From Phycisphaeraceae bacterium (GTDB lineage: Bacteria; Planctomycetota; Phycisphaerae; Phycisphaerales; Phycisphaeraceae): 10,039 bases of DNA. This document shows, piece by piece, positions 5,043 to 10,039 of this stretch. A model generated the notes under the pieces. The model saw nothing but the letters and a program-made list of their open reading frames with translations. It was not told where the DNA came from and made no database searches. Within the stretch, counting starts at the first letter, position 1, and the number at the start of each line of letters is the position of its first letter. Both the position numbers and the translations under genes were made by a program. The stretch lies in NCBI GenBank assembly GCA_020850375.1, contig JADZET010000401.1, positions 1 through 10,039 on the forward strand. The letters are read 5' to 3'.

Positions 5043-5765
5043 GAGCGATCCAAAATGCTTCCCGTCGCACAGATCCTTCGCCAACACCGCCGCCTCCGGG
5101 GCTACACGCTCGCACGCCTGGCCCTAAAGGTCGGGATCAGCAAAAGCTATCTGTCGATGATCGAGAACCGACGTGTGGCACGACCTCCCTCCAAGCGACT
5201 CCTGACCGCCCTCGAGCAGGCCCTGTCTCTCCAACCAGGCCAGCTCATCCATGCTGCCGACTGGGAGTCTACGCCCTCCTGGCTGCGGGCCAAGGTCAGC
5301 CCTATGGCACATAACGCCGACACGCTCTGTGATCGCAATCTTCAACCGCCCGCCGCGTCCTCCCCCACGCCGATCCCGCTGATCAACCGCGTCGCCGCCG
5401 GCTACCCCACCGGCTTCACCGACCTCGACTATCCCGCGCGCATCGCCGACCGCTACATCACCTGCCCCGACATCAACGACCCCCAGGCCTTCGCCGCCGA
5501 GGTCATCGGCGACTCCATGCTCCCCGACTACCAGCAGGGCGATATCGTCATCTTCTCCCCCGCCGCCAAGGTCGAGGACGGCTGCGACTGTTTCGTCCGC
5601 CTGCTGCCCCATCACGACACCACCTTCAAACGCGTCTTCTTCGATCCTCGCACCCCCGACCTCATCCGCCTCGTCCCTGTGAACCCCGACTTCCCTCCCG
5701 CCGACTTCCCCCGCCGAAAAATCGTCAGCCTCTACCGGGCCGTCCGCCGCTACCACCGCCTCTAA
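5037..5765 (+). CDS. XRE-family repressor with S24 (LexA/CI-type) autocleavage domain
   Basis: A CI/LexA-like repressor. Numbered from TTG 5037-5039 (242 aa), an XRE HTH spans 13-66 (LARLALKVGISKSYLSMIEN is the recognition region). A linker of about 45 residues follows, then an S24 peptidase domain. The scissile Ala121-Gly122 pair (NRVAAGYP), catalytic Ser160 (IGDSMLPDYQQGDIVIF) and Lys198 (TTFKRVF) are all present, so self-cleavage upon RecA activation is expected from the family. An ATG at 5055-5057 (MLPVAQILRQ) gives 236 aa and is the likelier start, since the TTG has no Shine-Dalgarno and lies in an inverted repeat. It is divergent from the leftward operon, with operator-like repeats between, which suggests it represses that operon and is induced by DNA damage. 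A chromosomal stress regulator is the alternative. Confidence 0.93.
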   Translation: MNERSKMLPVAQILRQHRRLRGYTLARLALKVGISKSYLSMIENRRVARPPSKRLLTALEQALSLQPGQLIHAADWESTPSWLRAKVSPMAHNADTLCDRNLQPPAASSPTPIPLINRVAAGYPTGFTDLDYPARIADRYITCPDINDPQAFAAEVIGDSMLPDYQQGDIVIFSPAAKVEDGCDCFVRLLPHHDTTFKRVFFDPRTPDLIRLVPVNPDFPPADFPRRKIVSLYRAVRRYHRL

Positions 5766-5943
5766 GGGACGCGCCGACACCGCCGTGCGCACAAACCGCC
5801 CACAACCGGCACGCAACCGTGTCGTTTCGACTACAAACGCCGACGCCGATCCTATCTCGCCGCCGGTCCGTGTGCGCACGACCAAGCCGCCACGCCACTC
5901 CGAGCGCGTTCCGACGGACACAATTGATTCTCCGTCTCGTCGC
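5766..5943. other. Intergenic spacer between convergent repressor and debranching enzyme genes
   Basis: I see no gene here. The palindromic octamer GTGCGCAC occurs twice (5785-5792 and 5872-5879). GACGGA (5913-5918) and TCCGTC (5931-5936) could form a weak hairpin around a 12-nt AT-rich loop, a possible terminator without a T tract. No tRNA or att-like direct repeat matching the other edge of the island was found by eye. Confidence 0.5.
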
Positions 5944-8124
5944 CTAGTCGTCCCCGCCGCCCGACTTCGGCGCCGGCCCCTCGATCATCGTCAGCACCCG
6001 CAGAACCTCCGCCACCGACCACGCCTGCGCCATGCACCCCACCGGACGGTGCGGCACGTCCGCCTCGTGGATCTCGTGCAGCTGCCCCAACCCCCTGCCC
6101 GTCATCTCGTCCAGCAGCGGCGTGATCACCCGCATCGCCTCACTCCTGGCCTGATTGCTGAACTTGCCCACCCGCAGGATCCCCTCCGCGTAAGGCCCGA
6201 TCAGCCACGGCCACACCGTCCCCTGGTGATACGCCTCGTCACGCCGGAACCCGTCCCCCGCGTAGTGCCCGTGGTACGCCGGATGCCCCGGCGCCAACGT
6301 CCGCAGCCCGAACGGCGTCAAGAGCTTCTGCCCCACCGCATCGAGGATCTCCTGCTGCTTCGTCCGCGGCAGCGGCGAGTGCGGCAGACTCGCCACCAGC
6401 ACCTGGTTCGGCCGCAGCCCTCCGTCCCGTTGCTCCGCGCCGTCCCCATCCGTCCACACGTGGTCGATCGCGTACCCCAACGAGTCATCCCAGAACACCT
6501 TGGCGAACCCCCGCCGAATCCGCGCCGTCAGCCGGTTCAGGTGATCCGCCTCCTGCCGATGGCTTGTCGCGATCAGCTCCGCCATCCCCGCCAGCGCGTG
6601 GTACCACAGCGCGTTGATCTCCACCGCCTTCCCGCACCTCGGCGTGAACACCACGCCCCCGCACGCCGCGTCCATCCATGTCAGCTGCGTCCCCGGGTTC
6701 CCCGCCGTGATCAGCCCGTCCCCCGCCATCCGGATCTCGTTCTCCGTCCCCTTGATGTACGCGTCGATGATCGACAGACACGCCGCACACAGCCACCCGT
6801 CCCACGACGCCCGGTCCCCGCTCACCTCCAGGTACCGCATCGCCGCGTGCACGTACCACAGCGACGCATCGACCGTGTTGTAGTGCGCCGCCGTGTCGTC
6901 GTAATCATCGAAACGGTTCGGCACCAAACCGTTCCGGATCGCCCCCGCAAACACCTTCAGTGTGTCCCTCGCCTCCTCCAGCCGCCCCGTGCACAGCAGC
7001 AGCCCGTCGAGCGCGATGAACGTGTCCCTCCCCCAATCCGAGAACCACGGGAAACCCGCCAGGATCGTCTTGAGCTTCTCCCCCTTGTACGACCTGCCCA
7101 CCACGAAGTCATCCGCCGCCATCACCAGCAACTGCTTCTGCAGCTCCCCGGGATGCTTCGCCGGCCCGTCCGCCGGCACCCTGAACCGCTCCCACATCGG
7201 CCGCAGGTGCGCCCGTCGCCCCTCGTCCGAGACCTCCGGCTCGACCGCCTCATCTCCCAGCGCCACCGTCAGCGTGATCTCATGCTCCGCCCGCGGCTCG
7301 AGCTGAACCTCAAACCACCCCGGCACAAACTGATCCTCCAGGTCCTCCTGCCCCCGCTCCATCTCCCCCGGCAGGTGAATCCGATACCACCACTGCTCGT
7401 TGGGCACGAACGTCGCCCCCGGGCACGACATCGTCACAGATACCCCTCCACGGCTGACGTGCACCACATCCCCTTCCTCCTCCGTCTCCACCGCGAACTT
7501 CTCTCCGCCCTCGTGCAGCACCGCGTGAAAATCCCGCAGTGTCAGCATCGGCCCGATCGCCAGACGCGCCGCCGACCCGCTGTCCGACAGCTCCTGCACC
7601 AAGTACCGCACCGTCGCCGCCTGCTCCTGCCAGTGCAGGTGCAGCTCCCGCACCAGCCGGCACTGCCCCCACGAGTACTCCCACTGCGCGGCTAAACCCT
7701 TGCTGAACTGCCGCAGCAGCCCCACCCCCTGCGGCACCACCACCCGCCCCGCCCCACCATCCTTGAACAGGCACGACGAAAACTCTAGCGGCTGCTGCGC
7801 CCCGCCACGCTGCAACGTCAGCTTCTCGAGCGTCTGCGTCAGCGCCACCACCCGCCCCACCGGCGGGTGCGTGCATGCCACCAGCAGCCCGTGATACCTA
7901 CGCGTGTTCACCCCCGCCGCCGTTCCCATCGCATACGCGCCCGTCCCGTTGCTCAGCACCCACTCATGATCCAGATACGACAGCGCATCCGGCCCCATCT
8001 CCAACTGATGAGTCCAACCAAACCCCGTCGCCACGGGCTGCCCAGGCTCACGCGACAACACCTTGGGCCTGCCCGAACCTCGACTGCCTGCCACGCTCTT
8101 GCCCGATCGCTTCTTCGTCGCCAC
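5944..8124 (-). CDS. Glycogen debranching enzyme (amylo-alpha-1,6-glucosidase, GDE_N plus GDE_C, GH133-like)
   Basis: This cytosolic enzyme hydrolyses alpha-1,6 branch stubs during glycogen breakdown. At 726 aa it has the normal length of the archaeal/bacterial family. The N-terminal beta-rich domain carries the signature EWVLSNGTGAYAMGT (54-68) followed by NTRRYHGLLVA (73-83). The C-terminal (alpha/alpha)6 catalytic domain carries FPWFSDWGRDTFIALDGLLL (358-377), NRFDDYDDTAAHYNTVDASL (403-422), TWMDA (482-486) and DEAYHQGTVWPWLIGPYAEG (629-648). These acidic motifs line the active site in the family. The first 30 residues are basic and low in complexity. The start is GTG 8122-8124 with GGGGTG just upstream; no better start precedes the conserved domain. 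It follows mraY on the same strand after a 155-bp gap, so it probably has its own promoter. No other glycogen gene is in the window. Confidence 0.95.
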   Translation of the reverse strand: MATKKRSGKSVAGSRGSGRPKVLSREPGQPVATGFGWTHQLEMGPDALSYLDHEWVLSNGTGAYAMGTAAGVNTRRYHGLLVACTHPPVGRVVALTQTLEKLTLQRGGAQQPLEFSSCLFKDGGAGRVVVPQGVGLLRQFSKGLAAQWEYSWGQCRLVRELHLHWQEQAATVRYLVQELSDSGSAARLAIGPMLTLRDFHAVLHEGGEKFAVETEEEGDVVHVSRGGVSVTMSCPGATFVPNEQWWYRIHLPGEMERGQEDLEDQFVPGWFEVQLEPRAEHEITLTVALGDEAVEPEVSDEGRRAHLRPMWERFRVPADGPAKHPGELQKQLLVMAADDFVVGRSYKGEKLKTILAGFPWFSDWGRDTFIALDGLLLCTGRLEEARDTLKVFAGAIRNGLVPNRFDDYDDTAAHYNTVDASLWYVHAAMRYLEVSGDRASWDGWLCAACLSIIDAYIKGTENEIRMAGDGLITAGNPGTQLTWMDAACGGVVFTPRCGKAVEINALWYHALAGMAELIATSHRQEADHLNRLTARIRRGFAKVFWDDSLGYAIDHVWTDGDGAEQRDGGLRPNQVLVASLPHSPLPRTKQQEILDAVGQKLLTPFGLRTLAPGHPAYHGHYAGDGFRRDEAYHQGTVWPWLIGPYAEGILRVGKFSNQARSEAMRVITPLLDEMTGRGLGQLHEIHEADVPHRPVGCMAQAWSVAEVLRVLTMIEGPAPKSGGGDD

Positions 8125-8279
8125 GGTTCACCCCGCGTTCACAAGATGCCACACCACAATCAACCGCCCCCTTCACACACACCAGACAACATAACAAAAC
8201 TCATCCCCCGTCCGGCTCCCTCACCCCCGAATTCCCAACCCCTTTTTCTGCCAAACCGGCGACACCACCCCCCAGCCCC
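8125..8279. other. Spacer between mraY and the debranching enzyme gene
   Basis: A non-coding stretch with an AT-richer core around 8175-8205 (minus strand GTTTTGTTATGTTGTC, a possible -10 TATGTT). I see no matching -35 and no strong terminator hairpin after mraY, so a promoter for the debranching enzyme is only a guess. Confidence 0.3.
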
Positions 8280-9482
8280 TTACCGCAGCCGGATCGTCGC
8301 CAACGCCATCGCCACCAGGATCCCCGTGATCAGCCAGAACCGGATCACCACCTGCTGCTCCGTCCACCCGCCCAGATGAAAATGATGGTGCAACGGCGCG
8401 CACCGGAAGATCCTCTTGCCCTTGGTCGCCTTGAAGTACCCCACCTGCAGGATCACCGACATCGCCTCGGCCACCAGCACCCCCCCGATCACCACCAGCA
8501 GAAACTCCTGCCGGATCACCACCGCGATGTACCCCAGCAGCCCCCCCAGCGCCAGCGACCCCGTGTCCCCCATGAACACCTGCGCCGGATGACAGTTGAA
8601 CCACAAGAATCCCGCGCACGCCCCCACGATCGCACCCGCCACCACCCCCAGCTCGTTCGACATCGGGATGTAGGGCACCAGCAGCAGCTTCGCAACCTCC
8701 CCGTCCCCCCACCCCGCGATCAACGCCAGCACCATCATCGCGAACGCGATGATCGCCGTGACGCCCCCCGCCAGACCGTCCATCCCGTCCGTCAGGTTCA
8801 CCGCGTTGGACGTCCCCGTGATCACCAGCACCGTCAGCAGCACGAACATCCACGGCGCCAGCACGATCAGGTTCGGCGACGGCGCCCACCCGTCCGTCGT
8901 CATCACCCACGTCTTGATGAACGGCAGCGTCAGCGATCGGCTCATCCGCACCACGTCCGGCAGCTCCACGCTGAACTTCCCCACCGCCCAGGTGTGGATG
9001 CCCAGCCCCAGCAGCACCGCCAACCCCACCTGGAACAGAAACTTCTCCCACGAGTAAAAACCCTCACGCGACCCCGGCTTCCGCCGCGCGCTCGTGAGCT
9101 TGAGATAATCGTCGAACCCCCCCACCCCCGCCAGCCACAGCACGCACAGCACCGCCATCCGCACGTAGTAATTCCCCAGATCCGCCAGCAGCAGCGTCGA
9201 GAACAGGATCGCCCCGACGATCATCACGCCCCCCATCGTCGGCGTGTTCGCCTTCTGCTTCATCAGCTGGTTCAGGTCCTTGTTGTAGAACTCCGGGCTG
9301 TCCCCGATCTTCAGCCGCACCAGGAACCGGATCGTCCGTCTCCCCGCCGCCAGCACGAACGCGAACGACAGCAGGATCGCCAGGATCGCCCTGAACTCCG
9401 GGTACGTGAACGGCCGAACAAACCCGTACACCCCCCAGCCCCGCAGCACGTTCTCAAGCAGATGAATCAGGTTGACAATCAT
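8280..9482 (-). CDS. mraY: Phospho-N-acetylmuramoyl-pentapeptide-transferase
   Basis: MraY transfers phospho-MurNAc-pentapeptide from UDP to undecaprenyl phosphate, making lipid I at the inner membrane, the first membrane step of peptidoglycan synthesis. Visible motifs are KANTPTMGG (77-85), the Mg-binding Asp pair in GFDDYLK (122-128, D124/D125), NAVNLTDGMDGLAGG (226-240), VFMGDTGSLALGG (302-314, D306) and PLHHHFHLGG (363-372). About ten hydrophobic segments fit its polytopic fold. It is 400 aa, longer than the roughly 360 aa of E. coli MraY; the excess is in the N-terminal region (residues 1-30) and loops. The start is ATG 9480-9482, 20 bp after the murF stop, with a weak GGA close by. It is cotranscribed with murF, the usual dcw order, but no murD follows. 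Confidence 0.98.
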   Translation of the reverse strand: MIVNLIHLLENVLRGWGVYGFVRPFTYPEFRAILAILLSFAFVLAAGRRTIRFLVRLKIGDSPEFYNKDLNQLMKQKANTPTMGGVMIVGAILFSTLLLADLGNYYVRMAVLCVLWLAGVGGFDDYLKLTSARRKPGSREGFYSWEKFLFQVGLAVLLGLGIHTWAVGKFSVELPDVVRMSRSLTLPFIKTWVMTTDGWAPSPNLIVLAPWMFVLLTVLVITGTSNAVNLTDGMDGLAGGVTAIIAFAMMVLALIAGWGDGEVAKLLLVPYIPMSNELGVVAGAIVGACAGFLWFNCHPAQVFMGDTGSLALGGLLGYIAVVIRQEFLLVVIGGVLVAEAMSVILQVGYFKATKGKRIFRCAPLHHHFHLGGWTEQQVVIRFWLITGILVAMALATIRLR

Positions 9483-9502
9483 GTTCCGTCGCCAGCCGAG
9501 GT

Positions 9503-10039
9503 CTAGGATGGATCCTCACGTCCCGTCGTCGCCCGCGCCCCGAGCGCCGGCAGCAACCTCTCGAGCGCCATCCCCCGCGACCCCTTGAGCAGCACCACGT
9601 CCCCCCCACGCACCAGCCCCGCCACCGTCGCCGGCTCGAGCCCCTCCCACCCCGGCCACGCCGACATCCGTTCCGGCGGCCACTCCCGCGCCAGCGCCTG
9701 CGCCGTGACCATCGACAGCTGACCAAGCCGCCCCCCCACAGGGATCTTCGCCGGCTGCGGACGCAGGAACCGCCCCACCGCCCGGTGCGCCTCGGGACCA
9801 AACTCACCCAGCTCGAGCATGTCCCCCATGATCGCCACCCGCCGCCCCCGCTCACCCACCTCGTGCGACGCCATCACCCCCAGAGCCGCACGCATCGACT
9901 CCGGGTTCGCGTAGTACGCGTCGATGATCACCACCACCCCGCCCCGACCTCTCCCGAACCGCTGCACCGCCCGCCGCATCGCCACCGCGCTGACGCCCCG
10001 CAGCGCCACCGCGATCTCCGCGTCGCTCATCCCCATCCA
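9503..10039 (-). CDS. murF: UDP-N-acetylmuramoyl-tripeptide--D-alanyl-D-alanine ligase, C-terminal part
   Basis: MurF adds D-Ala-D-Ala to the UDP-MurNAc-tripeptide in the cytosol, making the pentapeptide that MraY then uses. The gene enters from the right edge (frame open to 10039) and stops with TAG 9503-9505. Visible motifs belong to the end of the central ATPase domain and the C-terminal Mur ligase domain: VVIIDAYYANPESMRAAL, RRVAIMGDMLELGEFGPEAH and GDVVLLKGSRGMALERLL. The usual YNANP of the family reads YYANP here. The N-terminal UMAG-binding domain and the P-loop are outside the window. The spacing to mraY is 20 bp, consistent with one dcw operon. Confidence 0.95.
   Translation of the reverse strand, partial: WMGMSDAEIAVALRGVSAVAMRRAVQRFGRGRGGVVVIIDAYYANPESMRAALGVMASHEVGERGRRVAIMGDMLELGEFGPEAHRAVGRFLRPQPAKIPVGGRLGQLSMVTAQALAREWPPERMSAWPGWEGLEPATVAGLVRGGDVVLLKGSRGMALERLLPALGARATTGREDPS

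Noticed and set aside
5785..5879. Two GTGCGCAC octamers as att sites or an origin
   Set aside because: Short, GC-rich and 87 bp apart in the same spacer; no matching copy at the other edge of the island and no integrase or Rep gene.
5124..5921. Minus-strand frame opposite the repressor
   Set aside because: Gly/Val/Glu-rich without motifs; the + strand has a complete XRE-S24 protein.
449..5943. Integrated element with flanking direct repeats or tRNA target
   Set aside because: I found no tRNA, no recombinase and no convincing direct repeat pair at the two edges by eye; a computed repeat search would be needed.
5785..9506. Very long + strand open frames opposite the debranching enzyme and mraY
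   Set aside because: Arg/Pro/His-rich shadows of two well-identified - strand genes, caused by GC-rich codons lacking stops.

Overview
The window is GC-rich bacterial chromosome. It holds cell-wall genes (murF, mraY), a glycogen debranching enzyme of the archaeal/bacterial amylo-1,6-glucosidase type, a sigma-54-dependent activator, and a phage-derived island. My best guess for the host is a planctomycete, perhaps class Phycisphaerae. This rests on the protein styles (the MraY N-terminus, the debranching enzyme and the terminase/ABC/GNAT set) and on high GC. It is an inference, not a proof. The + strand is strongly C-rich throughout: + strand genes favour C-ending codons and - strand genes favour G-ending codons.

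Layout, left to right. (1) Positions 1-421, + strand: the C-terminal end of an NtrC-type activator. (2) Positions 422-486: a short convergent spacer with a hairpin. (3) Positions 487-4954, - strand: an accessory operon read right to left. Its order is a sigma-region-4-like HTH regulator, an ABC-type ATPase, a GNAT-fold acyltransferase broken over two frames, a ParB-like protein, a small terminase-like protein and the large terminase subunit. Several junctions are 4-bp stop/start overlaps. Three copies of one short palindrome (AAGCCCAGGCA...TGCCTGGGT) sit beside its last three gene ends. (4) Positions 4955-5042: an unusually AT-rich control region with face-to-face promoters, an 11-bp-phased direct repeat and a perfect inverted repeat. 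(5) Positions 5037-5765, + strand: a CI/LexA-like XRE-S24 repressor, divergent from the operon. (6) Positions 5766-5943: a spacer without a gene. (7) Positions 5944-8124, - strand: the glycogen debranching enzyme. (8) Positions 8280-10039, - strand: mraY, then murF, which runs off the right edge.

The most interesting part is 449-5765. It looks like a compact phage-type unit with a cleavable repressor, a switch region and a leftward operon ending in a complete-looking terminase. No portal, capsid or tail gene is visible inside the window, and the next genes on both sides look like host genes. It could be a prophage remnant, a satellite-like element or a domesticated packaging or DNA-processing module. 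ABC ATPase, GNAT and ParB-like folds beside a terminase also recall phage DNA-modification clusters, but that function is only inferred here.
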